From NCEH01 sp040049195 (lineage in GTDB: Bacteria; Pseudomonadota; Alphaproteobacteria; Rhizobiales; Xanthobacteraceae): 64,000 bases of DNA. A program made the position numbers and the translations under genes. Every line of letters starts with the position of its first letter. Position 1 is the stretch's first letter. A model generated the notes under the pieces. That model saw nothing but the letters and a program-made list of their open reading frames with translations, made no database searches and had not been told where the DNA came from. The stretch lies in NCBI RefSeq assembly GCF_040049195.1, contig NZ_JBDZDL010000003.1; one strand, 5' to 3'. Shown here piece by piece: positions 37,159 to 46,091 of the stretch.

Positions 37159-37596
37159 ATGCCGAAACTGATCTTCGTCAACCTGCCCGTTTCCGACCTG
37201 CCGCGTTCAAACGCCTTCTACGAGGCCGTGGGCGGGCAGAAAAATCCGCAATTCTCCGACGACACCGCCACCTGCATGGTGCTCTCCGAGACCATCCACG
37301 TGATGCTGCTGACCCACGACAAGTTCCGCACCTTCTGCTCCAAGCCCATCGCCGACGCGAAGACCAACTGCGAAGTGCTGCTCTGCCTCTCGGCCGACAG
37401 CCGGGACGAGGTGGACACCCTGATCGGCAAGGCGCAAGCCAGCGGCGGCACCGCAGATCCCACCCCCACCCAGGATTACGGCTTCATGTACGGCCGCAGC
37501 TTCGAGGACCCCGATGGCCACATCTGGGAAATCATGTGGATGGACATGGAAGCGGCAACCGCCGCCATGGCCGCCGACCAGCTCGTGCAGGGCTGA
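37159..37596 (+). CDS. VOC-superfamily (glyoxalase/bleomycin-resistance-like) protein
   Basis: The 145-residue single-domain protein has the paired beta-alpha-beta-beta-beta pattern: LIFVNLPVSDLPRSNAFYEAVGG at the start and YGFMYGRSFEDPDGHIWEIMWMD at the end. The latter carries the usual metal-ligand Glu near the C-terminus. Members are lyases, dioxygenases or binding proteins, so no substrate can be assigned. ATG 37159 is preferred over upstream in-frame codons because the domain begins there. It is followed 41 bp later by the truncated VOC remnant. Confidence 0.9.
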   Translation: MPKLIFVNLPVSDLPRSNAFYEAVGGQKNPQFSDDTATCMVLSETIHVMLLTHDKFRTFCSKPIADAKTNCEVLLCLSADSRDEVDTLIGKAQASGGTADPTPTQDYGFMYGRSFEDPDGHIWEIMWMDMEAATAAMAADQLVQG

Positions 37597-37637
37597 ATCG
37601 CGCGGGCCTCGCCCGCATGCCAGCGAAAGGATCGGCC

Positions 37638-37856
37638 ATGTCTAAAATTTCCCCCCGCCTGTGGTCTGAGCGGGAAGCGGAGGAGGCTGCGAATTTCCAC
37701 GTTTCCCTGCTCCCGGAGTCGCGCATCGACCACGTCCAGCGCAACGGGAGCGATTCGCCGGGCGGGGCCCAGCGCGTGATGGCCGCGATGTTGGGCATGG
37801 TGAAGCTCGATATCGCCGCGCTGAAGGCCGCGCACGCGGGCATTCCGCCCGCGTGA
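37638..37856 (+). pseudogene. Internally deleted PhnB/3-demethylubiquinone-methyltransferase-like VOC remnant
   Basis: The 72-codon frame begins like a PhnB-type VOC protein (SKISPRLWSEREAEEAANFHVSLLPESRIDHVQRN) and after about 43 residues switches to what looks like the C-terminal helix of the same family (AQRVMAAMLGMVKLDIAALKAAHAG). The middle of the roughly 150-160-residue domain is missing, including the second half of the first repeat. An in-frame deletion is the simplest reading, and the reading frame survived. A ribosome-binding site is present, so a small product could still be made, but it cannot fold as a VOC domain. Confidence 0.75.
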
Positions 37857-37870
37857 ACCTTCCCATGCGG

Positions 37871-38653
37871 TCAGGCGCCCTTGCGGCGCCGGGCGGCAGC
37901 GCGCGGCGGCGGCTCTTCCGCTGGGGCGCTCAGCGACCAGAGGGTTTCGAACAGCGCCGTCTGGAGCCGCGCGAAATCCTCGCTCTCGATCACCAGGCCA
38001 TAATTCTCGCGCTTGGACGAGATGATGGCGACCTTGTCGTCATAGACATATTGGGTCACCGACAGGGTGATGCTCTCGGGCGCGTAGCGCAGTTCCCGCA
38101 GGTCCTGCGGCGTGGATGGCCAGATGCGCTCGGTGTCCTTGTGGCGGGAGCGTACGACCTGGAGCTTGATGCCCTTCTTCAATCGCTCGGCGATGTAGCT
38201 GTCCATTTCCTCCAGGCCGGGCGTCTCGATCAGCTCGTCCATGGAGAGGATGCCGCGCAGCACCTTGCTCTGGCAGGAGAGGGTCTCCCACAGCACGGTG
38301 CGCACGCCTTCTTCCCCTTCGTAAAAGCGGATCTGCGGCTTGCCCTTGGCGCGATTGTAGAGCGAGCGGATCTGCGGCATCAGATCGCCCAGCACCTGGC
38401 GGCGCAATTCCAGGCGCTGGAGCATGCCGACGGGATCTTCCGCGACGATGAAGCGGCGGCCCTGCCGCTCCTCCACCCGGATGAGCTCTTCCTGCTCCAG
38501 CCGGGCGAGCACGTCATAGGCAGTGGTGCGCGCAAGGCCGGCGCGGGCCGCCACCTCCTGCACCGGCGCCTCGCCCAGTTCCACGGCGGCCATATACAGC
38601 TTGAACAGCTTGCCGGTGATGCCGATCTTGGCGAGCTTTTCCTCGATATCCAT
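37871..38653 (-). CDS. TrmB-family transcriptional regulator
   Basis: The 260-residue protein has an N-terminal winged helix (LFKLYMAAVELGEAPVQEVAARAGLARTTAYDVLARLEQEELIRVEERQGRRFI) followed by a coiled-coil linker and a phospholipase-D-like regulatory region, as in TrmB-type regulators. The C-terminus is basic. It lies on the same strand as, and downstream of, the nitrilase and LIV-transporter genes (113-bp gap), so it probably regulates that island. It is unusual for bacteria to use TrmB types here, but they are known in proteobacteria. Confidence 0.88.
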   Translation of the reverse strand: MDIEEKLAKIGITGKLFKLYMAAVELGEAPVQEVAARAGLARTTAYDVLARLEQEELIRVEERQGRRFIVAEDPVGMLQRLELRRQVLGDLMPQIRSLYNRAKGKPQIRFYEGEEGVRTVLWETLSCQSKVLRGILSMDELIETPGLEEMDSYIAERLKKGIKLQVVRSRHKDTERIWPSTPQDLRELRYAPESITLSVTQYVYDDKVAIISSKRENYGLVIESEDFARLQTALFETLWSLSAPAEEPPPRAAARRRKGA

Positions 38654-38766
38654 GGTGCCCTATGCGATTCAGGTGCTTCGCGGCACCGTACCGCAATCCG
38701 CCCCGGCCGGCGCGGCGGCGCCGGCAAAATATGGCGGATTGCGCGGAGGAAACGAACCCGGCCCGC

Positions 38767-39693
38767 TCAGCCCTTCAGGGCCACGGCGGTCTGCGGCGCC
38801 TCATTGACGGTGAGGCTGAACACGTCGGGCCGGGCATAATTGCCGGCGACGTCGAAATCGAACTTGGCGCGGCCAAGCTCGTCCGTGTCCAGTTCCGCCG
38901 TCAGCAGGCACTCCTCGTCGAACACCGGGCCGGCGAGCACGTTGCCCAACGGGCCGATGATCGCGGCCCCGCCATGCATCACATAGGTCTCGGGGTCGAC
39001 ATCGATGGAGCAGCGATACTCGGCCGGGAAATCGCCGCGCTTCACCACCTGGCAGGTGGAGAGCACGAAGCAGCGGCCCTCCAGCGCGACATGGCGCATG
39101 GTGGGAAGCCAGGTTTCGCGGTCGTCGGCGGTGGGGGCGCAATAGAGCGAGACGCCCTTCGCGTACATGGTCATGCGCAGCATGGGCATGTAGTTTTCCC
39201 AGCAGATGACGGCGCCGATCTTGCCGATGGGCGTGTCGAAGACGGGCAAGGTGGAGCCGTCTCCAAAGCCCCAGGCAAGCCGCTCGCCGGCGGTGGGCAT
39301 GAGCTTGCGATGCTTGCCCACCAGCGTGCCGTCGGGGCCGAAATACAGCACGGTGCAATACATGGTGCCGAGATCGCGCTCCATCACGCCCATAACCACG
39401 AAGCAATTGGCGGCGGCCGCCGCCTTGCCGAGCCGCTCGGTCTCCGGTCCCGGCACGGTGATCGAGGCATCGAGATAGCGGCGGAATTCATCGCGCCCGC
39501 GCACCGTGCGCACGCCGATGGAAATGTCGAAATCCGACCCCTTCGGATAGACCGAGATGAAGGCCTCGGGGAACACCACGATCTGGCATCCCGCCGCGCC
39601 CGCCTTGGCGATCCAGTCTTCGGCCTTGGCGATCGAGGCTTCGACATCGAAGGGCACCGCGCCCACCTGGGCGACGCCGGCTTTTACAATCAT
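38767..39693 (-). CDS. Nitrilase (carbon-nitrogen hydrolase superfamily)
   Basis: The 308-residue enzyme has the nitrilase-superfamily triad: Glu43 (FPEAFISVYP), Lys130 (KHRKLMPT) and Cys164 (GAVICWENYMPMLRM). The motif ICWENYMPM and the following LYCAPTADDRETWLPTMRHVALEGRCFVLS are those of true nitrilases (branch 1), which convert nitriles to carboxylic acid and ammonia. Aliphatic versus aromatic specificity is not decided. It follows the LIV ATPase gene by 30 bp on the same strand. The aldoxime dehydratase gene at 46092 would supply its nitrile. Confidence 0.94.
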   Translation of the reverse strand: MIVKAGVAQVGAVPFDVEASIAKAEDWIAKAGAAGCQIVVFPEAFISVYPKGSDFDISIGVRTVRGRDEFRRYLDASITVPGPETERLGKAAAAANCFVVMGVMERDLGTMYCTVLYFGPDGTLVGKHRKLMPTAGERLAWGFGDGSTLPVFDTPIGKIGAVICWENYMPMLRMTMYAKGVSLYCAPTADDRETWLPTMRHVALEGRCFVLSTCQVVKRGDFPAEYRCSIDVDPETYVMHGGAAIIGPLGNVLAGPVFDEECLLTAELDTDELGRAKFDFDVAGNYARPDVFSLTVNEAPQTAVALKG

Positions 39694-39723
39694 GACACGC
39701 TCCGTTTGAAAGATTGGGCGCCG

Positions 39724-40428
39724 CTAGACGCCGAGATAGGCGCGCCGCACGCCGGGGTCCGCCTGCAGGTCCTGCGCGCTGCCGCTCAGCACCACATGGC
39801 CGGCTTCCAGCACGTAGCCGCGATGGGCGACGGACAGGGCGAGCACGGCGTTCTGCTCCACCAGCAGCACCGAGACGCCCTGCTTGTTGATGGCGCCGAT
39901 GGCGGCGTGAAGCTCCTCCACCACGATGGGCGCGAGGCCGTGGCTCGGCTCGTCCAGCAGCATCAGCTTGGGATTGCCCATCAGCGCGCGTCCGATGGAG
40001 ACCATCTGCTGCTCGCCGCCGGACATGGAGCCGGCCATCTGTGTGCGCCGCTCGGCAAGGCGCGGGAACAGGGCGAACACCCGGTCCATGCGCGCGGCAA
40101 GGTCGCGGCTGCGCCGGTCGCCATAGGCGCCCATCATGAGATTGTCGGTGGTGGACATGCGCGGGAACACATGCCGCCCTTCCGGCACATGGCCGATGCC
40201 GAGGGCGGGAATGGTATGCGCGAGCCGCCCGAGCAGGCTCTCGCCCTCGAACACGATGCTGCCGCGCGCCTTCGCCACCAGGCCGGAGATGCTGCGCAGC
40301 AGTGTGGTCTTGCCGGCGGTGTTGGCGCCGAGCACCGCCACCGTCTCGCCGCGCGCGACATCGAGCGCGACGTCCTCCAGCACGTTCGGTCCGCCGTAGG
40401 AGGCGCTGAGGCCCCGGATCTCAAGCAT
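39724..40428 (-). CDS. LIV-type ABC ATP-binding protein (LivF-like), system 2
   Basis: The 234-residue ATPase has signature MSGGEQQMVSIGRALMG and Walker B LMLLDEPSHGLAP. Its Walker A reads GANTAGKTT, with Thr where most LivF proteins have Gly; the consensus GxxxxGKT is still satisfied. ATG 40428 is chosen because it begins the conserved sequence and overlaps the LivG-like stop by 8 bases. Confidence 0.94.
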   Translation of the reverse strand: MLEIRGLSASYGGPNVLEDVALDVARGETVAVLGANTAGKTTLLRSISGLVAKARGSIVFEGESLLGRLAHTIPALGIGHVPEGRHVFPRMSTTDNLMMGAYGDRRSRDLAARMDRVFALFPRLAERRTQMAGSMSGGEQQMVSIGRALMGNPKLMLLDEPSHGLAPIVVEELHAAIGAINKQGVSVLLVEQNAVLALSVAHRGYVLEAGHVVLSGSAQDLQADPGVRRAYLGV

Positions 40429-41197
40429 GGGCGCCTCCTGCCGCAGTCGTGCCGCCAGGTGCCGCGCCATGCGCCGCGCCCTGGCCGAGATAGGCCTCGA
40501 TCACCACCGGATCGTTCGCGACCTCGGCCGGGGTGCCTTGCGCGATCAGCCGGCCGAAATTCACCACCAGCAGGCGGTCGCACAAGGCCATGATGGCCCG
40601 CATGTGATGCTCCACCACCAGGAAGGTCAGCCCCTCGTCGCGCAGCGAACGGATCACCGCCATCACCTCGTCCATCTCGCTGGGGGTGAGCGCCGCCATC
40701 ACCTCGTCCAGCAGCAGCACCTTGGGCTCGGTGGCGAGGGCGCGGGCCATCTCCACCAGCGCCTTCTGGGGAAAGGTGAGGTCGGCGACATCGGTTTCCG
40801 CGATCGGGCCGAGGCCGAGCCGCTCCAGCACCGCGCGGGCGCGGGCGCGGGCGCTCGCCAGATCGTGGCGCAGCAAAGCGGCGGTCAGCACATTTTCCAG
40901 CACGCTCATGTCGGGAAACAGCGCCGCGTTCTGGAAGGTCTTGGTCATGCCCCGGCCAGCCACCCGGTGGGGCTTGAGGCCGGAGACCTTCTCGCCGCCC
41001 AGCAGCACCTGGCCCGAGGTGAGATGCTGAAGCCCCACCAGCGAATTGAACAAGGTGGTCTTGCCGGCGCCGTTGGGGCCGATCAGCCCGACGATCTCGC
41101 CGGCCTTGAGGGTGAAGGAAATGCCGTCCACCGCCTTCAGCCCGCCGAAGGTCACGGCGATGGCCTGCGCTTCCAGCACGGGAGTGTGCGCGTTCAT
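40421..41197 (-). CDS. LIV-type ABC ATP-binding protein (LivG-like), system 2
   Basis: The 258-residue ATPase has Walker A GPNGAGKTTLF and Walker B VLLLDEVMAALTP, with Val in place of the usual Pro after Glu. The region around the signature reads LTFPQKALVEMARALATEP, degenerate as in many LivG proteins. ATG 41197 directly follows the LivM-like stop codon; upstream in-frame codons lie inside that gene. The product pairs with the LivF-like protein. Confidence 0.94.
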   Translation of the reverse strand: MNAHTPVLEAQAIAVTFGGLKAVDGISFTLKAGEIVGLIGPNGAGKTTLFNSLVGLQHLTSGQVLLGGEKVSGLKPHRVAGRGMTKTFQNAALFPDMSVLENVLTAALLRHDLASARARARAVLERLGLGPIAETDVADLTFPQKALVEMARALATEPKVLLLDEVMAALTPSEMDEVMAVIRSLRDEGLTFLVVEHHMRAIMALCDRLLVVNFGRLIAQGTPAEVANDPVVIEAYLGQGAAHGAAPGGTTAAGGAHA

Positions 41198-41198
41198 C

Positions 41199-42221
41199 TC
41201 ACTGGCTTCCCTTGGCGAGCGCCGGTTCGGTATGCGGGACGGCGGCAGGCGCGGCCCTGCGGCTCCACCGCTTGGGCCAATAGGCCATGATGCCGCGCGG
41301 CTGGATGAGGATGGCCGCAATGAGGATGGCGCCGAAGACGAGCTGGGATAGCCCGGCCGCCTTGGAGGAAAGGACGGCGTTCGCGGCCTCCTCCAGCGGG
41401 ATCAGGAACAGCGCGCCGATGATCGGCCCGGCGAGCGTGCCAAGCCCGCCGACGATGGCGATCATGGCCATGCGCACCGAAACCCCGGCCAGCGAGAAGA
41501 TGGAATCGGGATCGAAGAAGAAGGTGAATTGGGCGAACACCGAGCCGCACACCGCGGTGAGCGCCGCCGAGATCACGCTGGCGGTGAGCTTGACGCGGAA
41601 CGTATCCACGCCCGCCACTTCCGCCGCCGCCTCGTTCTCGCGCACCGCCCGCAGCCGATAGCCGATTGCCCCGCTCGCCAGCAGGCGGAACACCAGGCAC
41701 ACCAGCACCAGCAGGCCGAGGATGATCCAGTAATAAGACGACACCGCGCGGAACGCGAAGTTCAGCGGCTGGCTGCCCACGAAGGGGATCGACAGCCCCA
41801 CCGGCCCGCCTGTGAGGCCCGCCCAGGAATTGGCGATCACCCGCATCACCTCGGCGAAAGCGAGGGTGGCGAGGGCGAAATAATGCCCCTTCAGGCGGAA
41901 GGTCGGCAGCGACAACAGCGCCGCCGCCAGGCCGGCAAGCGCCGCACCCGCCACCAGCCCGAGCCAGGGCGAGATGCCGAGCCGCAGGTAGAGCAAGGTC
42001 GAAGTATAGGCGCCGATGCCGAAGAACGCGGCATGGCCGAGCGAGATCTGGTTCGCGAGCCCGCCGACGATGTTCCAGGATTGGGCGAGCGCCGCGAACA
42101 GCAGCGCCATGGCGGCCACCCGCAGCACATGGCCGCGCGGGTCCACATAGAACGGCAGCAGGGCGGCCGCGACGAAGAACAGGAGGAGGAGCACCAGCCC
42201 CGGCGTGAGTTTCGCGCGCAT
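41199..42221 (-). CDS. LIV-type ABC permease (LivM-like), system 2
   Basis: The 340-residue inner-membrane protein has LivM-type segments (GLANQISLGHAAFFGIGAYTSTLLYL) and contact loop SGAIGYRLRAVRENEAAAEVAGVDTFRVKLTA. It starts 3 bp after the LivH-like stop codon, in the order SBP-LivH-LivM-LivG-LivF-nitrilase on the minus strand. Confidence 0.95.
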   Translation of the reverse strand: MRAKLTPGLVLLLLFFVAAALLPFYVDPRGHVLRVAAMALLFAALAQSWNIVGGLANQISLGHAAFFGIGAYTSTLLYLRLGISPWLGLVAGAALAGLAAALLSLPTFRLKGHYFALATLAFAEVMRVIANSWAGLTGGPVGLSIPFVGSQPLNFAFRAVSSYYWIILGLLVLVCLVFRLLASGAIGYRLRAVRENEAAAEVAGVDTFRVKLTASVISAALTAVCGSVFAQFTFFFDPDSIFSLAGVSVRMAMIAIVGGLGTLAGPIIGALFLIPLEEAANAVLSSKAAGLSQLVFGAILIAAILIQPRGIMAYWPKRWSRRAAPAAVPHTEPALAKGSQ

Positions 42222-42224
42222 GGC

Positions 42225-43076
42225 TCAGGCGCCCTTGATGAGGCCCTGCGGGCGCAGGGCGAGAACGGCGATGAAGATGACGAACAGGCAGAGATTCTGG
42301 AGCTGGATGGGGAAGAACAGGGTGGAGACCGACTGCACGATGCCGACCACCAGCCCACCGGCCAGCGCGCCCGCGACGCTGCCCAGCCCGCCCAGCACCA
42401 CCACCGTGAACATGACCACCACGAACTGGCCGCCGATGGTGGGGCTGACCGTGATGTAAGGCAGGATGACCGCGCCGCCGAAGGCGGTGAGCGCAACCCC
42501 GAGGCCGAAGGCCACCCCGTAGGTGAGGCGGGTATCGACCCCGGTCAGCGTCGCCGCCATGGGGTCCTGCGCCACCGCGCGGATGGCGCGTCCAGTCCAG
42601 GAGCGGTCGAGGAACAGCCACAAGGCCGCCGAAAGGAACAGCGCGGCGGCGAACGCATAGAGATAGGGCGCGCCCACGAAGATATCGCCCAGCCGGAAGC
42701 CCTGCACCTGGTAGGGCACGCTGACAGAGCGGAAATCCGAGCCGAACAGCATGAGCGCGGCATTTTCCAGCACGATCAGCAGGCCCACGGTGAGAAACAC
42801 CTGGGCCGCCGGCGGCGCCTTCAGCACGCGGGCGATCAGCAGCCGCTGCACCAGATAGCCGACGACGAACACCACGACGAAGGACAGGACCGAGCCCAGC
42901 AGCGGATCGAGCCCGAGATAGCGCCAGGCGAACCATGCCACATACATGCCGAGCATCAGGAATTCGGCCTGGGCGAAATTGACGACGCCCAACACGCCGA
43001 ACACGAGGGAGAGGCCCGTGGCGATGACGCCATAGACCCCGCCCAGAAGGATGCCGTCGATCAAGGATTGCAGCAT
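42225..43076 (-). CDS. LIV-type ABC permease (LivH-like), system 2
   Basis: The 283-residue permease begins MLQSLIDGILLGGVYGVIATGLSLVFGVLGVVNFAQAEFLMLGMY, a typical LivH start. Its contact loop is GRAIRAVAQDPMAATLTGVDTRLTYGVAFG. ATG 43076 has GGTGGA 4 nt upstream and is preferred; a GTG three codons earlier is an alternative. A longer frame upstream overlaps the binding-protein gene and is not needed. Confidence 0.94.
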   Translation of the reverse strand: MLQSLIDGILLGGVYGVIATGLSLVFGVLGVVNFAQAEFLMLGMYVAWFAWRYLGLDPLLGSVLSFVVVFVVGYLVQRLLIARVLKAPPAAQVFLTVGLLIVLENAALMLFGSDFRSVSVPYQVQGFRLGDIFVGAPYLYAFAAALFLSAALWLFLDRSWTGRAIRAVAQDPMAATLTGVDTRLTYGVAFGLGVALTAFGGAVILPYITVSPTIGGQFVVVMFTVVVLGGLGSVAGALAGGLVVGIVQSVSTLFFPIQLQNLCLFVIFIAVLALRPQGLIKGA

Positions 43077-43144
43077 GATGTCCACCGGGATGGGAAGGAG
43101 GAAGCCCTCTCCCGCGGGAGAGGGCGCGGCGACGGGGATGCGGT

Positions 43145-44362
43145 TCAGGGCACCGGCTTGCCGGCCCACACCGGCTTCTGCTTCGCCGCCTTCGGGGGAT
43201 AGACGGTCACCGGCTCATCGCCACGCCACTGCACCATGATCGGGAAGGCCGAAGCATTGAGGCCGTTGGCGTCGAACTTCACGCAGCCGCCCGGCACGCC
43301 GCGCGCGAAACCGGCGCAATAATCCAGCGTGGCCAGCGCGTCGCGGATCTTCTCGGGGTCCTTGGACTTCGCCTTCTCGATGGCCTGCACCACCGCATCC
43401 AGCGCCGCCGCATGAATCAGCGCCTCGTGGGTGATGAAGGTGCCGTACTTTTCCTTGTATTTGGCGGCGAGCTCCGGGATCAGGTCGCCCGAGGCGGCGG
43501 CCACGGACAGAACGCCTTCGGCATATTCGCCGAGGCCCTTCTTGAAGTCCGGAATGATGTAGCCGGCCGCGCCGCCGACCACGGGAATGTCGATCTGCTG
43601 CTGGCGCAGCGCGCGGATGATCAGCAGGCCGTCATTGAGATAGGACACGGGAAACGCCATCTGCGCGCCGGACGCGCGGAGCTTGTTCACCAGCGGGGAA
43701 ACATCCGTGATGCCGAGGGGATAGGCCTCGTCGAGCACCACCTGGACGCCCGCCTTGGTCGCCGCCGCGCGCAGGCCTTTGGCCTGGGCGGTGCCATAGG
43801 CCGTGTCCTCATAGAGGATGGCCACCTTCTCGATCTTGTCCCCCGCCGCCTTGGCGATCTCGATGGCGGAGTTGAACTGCGCTTCGCCGAAGACGGTGCC
43901 CTTCGGAGATACCTGGAACACGTATTTGTAGCCGCGCTCGGTGATCTGGTCGGCGAAGGCGAAGGTCACCAGAGGAATGCCCGCGCGCTCCGTCACTTCG
44001 GATGCCGCCAGCGTGGTGGAGGAAACAAAGGCGCCGATGACGGCGCTGACATTGTTCTGGGAAATCAGGCGCTGGGTCGCGGCGGCCGCGGTCGCGGGGG
44101 TCGGGACATCCGCCATGACGAGGCTGATCTTGGCCCCGCCCAGCGCCTTGATGCCGCCAGCCGCATTGATCATTTCCGCCGCCAGCTCGGCGCCGCGCTG
44201 CGAACCGATGCCGAACTGCGCATTGGGACCGCTGAGCGGCTGGATCACGCCGATCACCACGTCTTCCGCAGCCAGCGCGCGCGTCACCGCGGCTGTGCCG
44301 CACATCGCCAGGCCCATAAAGCCGGCCAGAACAAGACGCCGGCGGACGGTCGCTTGGAACAT
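43145..44362 (-). CDS. ABC transporter substrate-binding protein, LIV type, system 2 (copy A)
   Basis: The 405-residue periplasmic binding protein has a basic-hydrophobic signal (ATVRRRLVLAGFMGLAMCGTAAVTRALA|AED). The Peripla_BP_6 fold follows: VVIGVIQPLSGPNAQFGIGSQRGAELAAEMINAAGGIKALGG. ATG 44362 has GAGGTG 6 nt upstream; a GTG three codons before is an alternative. It heads the leftward LIV/nitrilase operon. The divergent gene at 44822 encodes a close paralogue with long identical stretches (ASEVTERAGIP, YEDTAYGTAQAKGLR, EAYPLGITDV), so the pair arose by duplication. Confidence 0.95.
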   Translation of the reverse strand: MFQATVRRRLVLAGFMGLAMCGTAAVTRALAAEDVVIGVIQPLSGPNAQFGIGSQRGAELAAEMINAAGGIKALGGAKISLVMADVPTPATAAAATQRLISQNNVSAVIGAFVSSTTLAASEVTERAGIPLVTFAFADQITERGYKYVFQVSPKGTVFGEAQFNSAIEIAKAAGDKIEKVAILYEDTAYGTAQAKGLRAAATKAGVQVVLDEAYPLGITDVSPLVNKLRASGAQMAFPVSYLNDGLLIIRALRQQQIDIPVVGGAAGYIIPDFKKGLGEYAEGVLSVAAASGDLIPELAAKYKEKYGTFITHEALIHAAALDAVVQAIEKAKSKDPEKIRDALATLDYCAGFARGVPGGCVKFDANGLNASAFPIMVQWRGDEPVTVYPPKAAKQKPVWAGKPVP

Positions 44363-44821
44363 GATGTTCACCTCGCAGGAGAGGGTCTCTTCGGACCCGA
44401 TGCGGACGAACCTAGGACATGTCGGAAATTTTCGTCAATCTTTTACATATGTCGAAAATTAAGCACCCATGCTCAAGAACGCATCAATGTCGATTAACAT
44501 ATTGATTTTTATAAATTTTACATGCCTATAAAATTATCTTCTATATCCCGTTTCACCCCGGCTTATTTGTGTCGGACTTTTTAGACGAATATCCGCCTTA
44601 CCGAAAATGGCCTTCGCAGCACCAAATAACGCCTTTCTGGTCTGTCGCCTTGCTGATTGTCGCCTCTTACCGACTTCACGCCGAACCGATAAAATGCATG
44701 CAAATGCTCATTTTTTAGAAGAAATCGGGATAAAAATATCGCTTATCGTCGGAAAAAATTGACAACTGTGTCACTTCGTTTCCATTCTATGCCCGCCTTC
44801 AAAAAAGACGGGAACAAGCAC
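44363..44821. promoter_or_regulatory. AT-rich divergent promoter region with repeated TGTCG-AAATT elements
   Basis: This 459-bp gap between the two paralogous binding-protein genes is strikingly AT-rich compared with the rest of the window. It holds repeated elements: a near-palindrome TGTCGGAAATTTTCGTCA (44420-44437), TGTCGAAAATT (44450-44460, exactly 30 bp further), TGTCGGACTTTTTAGACGA (44570-44588) and CGTCGGAAAAAATTGACA (44747-44764). They are good candidates for a regulator acting on both operons. No gene is visible in it. Confidence 0.6.
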
Positions 44822-46030
44822 ATGCGCGACATCTGGAGCGGGAGCCGGGCGGCAGCGATCGCCGTCGGCATCTCCCTGGCCGGCCTCACCCCCGCCGCCG
44901 CACAGGAAAGCGTGAAGATCGGCGTCGTCCTGCCGCTCAGCGGCCCGAACGCCCAGTTCGGCGTCAACAGCCGCAACGGCATCGAAATGGCGGCGGATGC
45001 CATCAATGCGTCCGGCGGTCTCAAGGGGCTGGGCGGCGCGAAGATCGAGCTGGTCTATGCCGACGTGCCCAGCCCGGCGACGGCCGCCGCGGCCACCCAG
45101 CGCCTGCTCAGCCAGGACAAGGTGGTGGGCATGCTCGGCGCGTTCGTCTCGTCGGTGACGCTGGCCGCTTCTGAGGTGACCGAGCGCGCCGGCATCCCCA
45201 TGATCACCCATTCCTTCGCCGACCAGATCACGTCGCGCGGCTACAAATACATCTTCCAGGTCTCCGCCAAGGCGACCACCTACGGACAGGCGCAATTCGA
45301 CTACGCCGCGGCGCTGGCCAAGAAGGCCGGCGACCCCGTCACCAAGGTCGCCATCTTCTATGAGGACACGGCCTATGGCACCGCCCAGGCCAAGGGCCTG
45401 CGCGAAGCGGCGAACAAGGCCGGCATTCCGCTGGTGGTGGACGAAGCCTATCCCCTCGGCATCACCGATGTGGCGCCGCTGATCAACAAGCTGCGCGCCT
45501 CGGGGGCGGACATCGTCTTCCCCGTCTCCTATTTCAACGACGCGCTCCAGATCATCCGCGCCATGCGTCAGCAGAAGATCGACATGCCCATCGTCGGCGG
45601 CGCCGCCGGATACATCATTCCCGATTTCGCCAAGGGGCTCGGCGAATATGCCGACGGGGTCTTCTCCATCGCCCCGGCCAATTACGACCTCGCCCCGGCA
45701 CTCGCCGCCAAGTACAAGGAAAAGTACGGGACGTTCATGACCCACGAGGTCATCATGTATGGCGCCGCGCTCGAACATATGGCGAAAGCCATCGACACCG
45801 CCAAGTCGCGCGATCCCGACAAGATCCGCGATTCCATCGCGGCGCTGAAGCTGTGCGGCGAGGGTTTCGCCAAGGGCATTCCCGGCGGCTGCACCGCCTT
45901 CGATGCCAATGGCCTCTCCAGCACCGCCTATCCCATCTTCGTGGAATGGCGCGGCGCCGATCTCGCAACGGTCTATCCCTTCGAGACCGCCAAGGCCGCC
46001 GCGCGCTGGAACGGCAAGACCCTCAACTGA
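44822..46030 (+). CDS. ABC transporter substrate-binding protein, LIV type, system 2 (copy B)
   Basis: The 402-residue paralogue of the protein at 43145-44362 has a signal peptide (SRAAAIAVGISLAGLTPAAAQ). The mature protein begins ESVKIGVVLPLSGPNAQFGVNSRNG and ends with PGGCTAFDANGLSSTAYPIFVEWRGADLATVYP. ATG 44822 directly precedes the signal; in-frame earlier codons (44759, 44789) would give an unusual extension. It has no permease or ATPase of its own and presumably shares the divergent LIV complex, with a different ligand range. It is followed by the aldoxime dehydratase gene after 61 bp. Confidence 0.94.
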   Translation: MRDIWSGSRAAAIAVGISLAGLTPAAAQESVKIGVVLPLSGPNAQFGVNSRNGIEMAADAINASGGLKGLGGAKIELVYADVPSPATAAAATQRLLSQDKVVGMLGAFVSSVTLAASEVTERAGIPMITHSFADQITSRGYKYIFQVSAKATTYGQAQFDYAAALAKKAGDPVTKVAIFYEDTAYGTAQAKGLREAANKAGIPLVVDEAYPLGITDVAPLINKLRASGADIVFPVSYFNDALQIIRAMRQQKIDMPIVGGAAGYIIPDFAKGLGEYADGVFSIAPANYDLAPALAAKYKEKYGTFMTHEVIMYGAALEHMAKAIDTAKSRDPDKIRDSIAALKLCGEGFAKGIPGGCTAFDANGLSSTAYPIFVEWRGADLATVYPFETAKAAARWNGKTLN

Positions 46031-46091
46031 TATCCTTGGGCCGCGACGCGCACCAGACGCCGCGGCCCATGCCCCTTCCCGCGAGCGTCCC

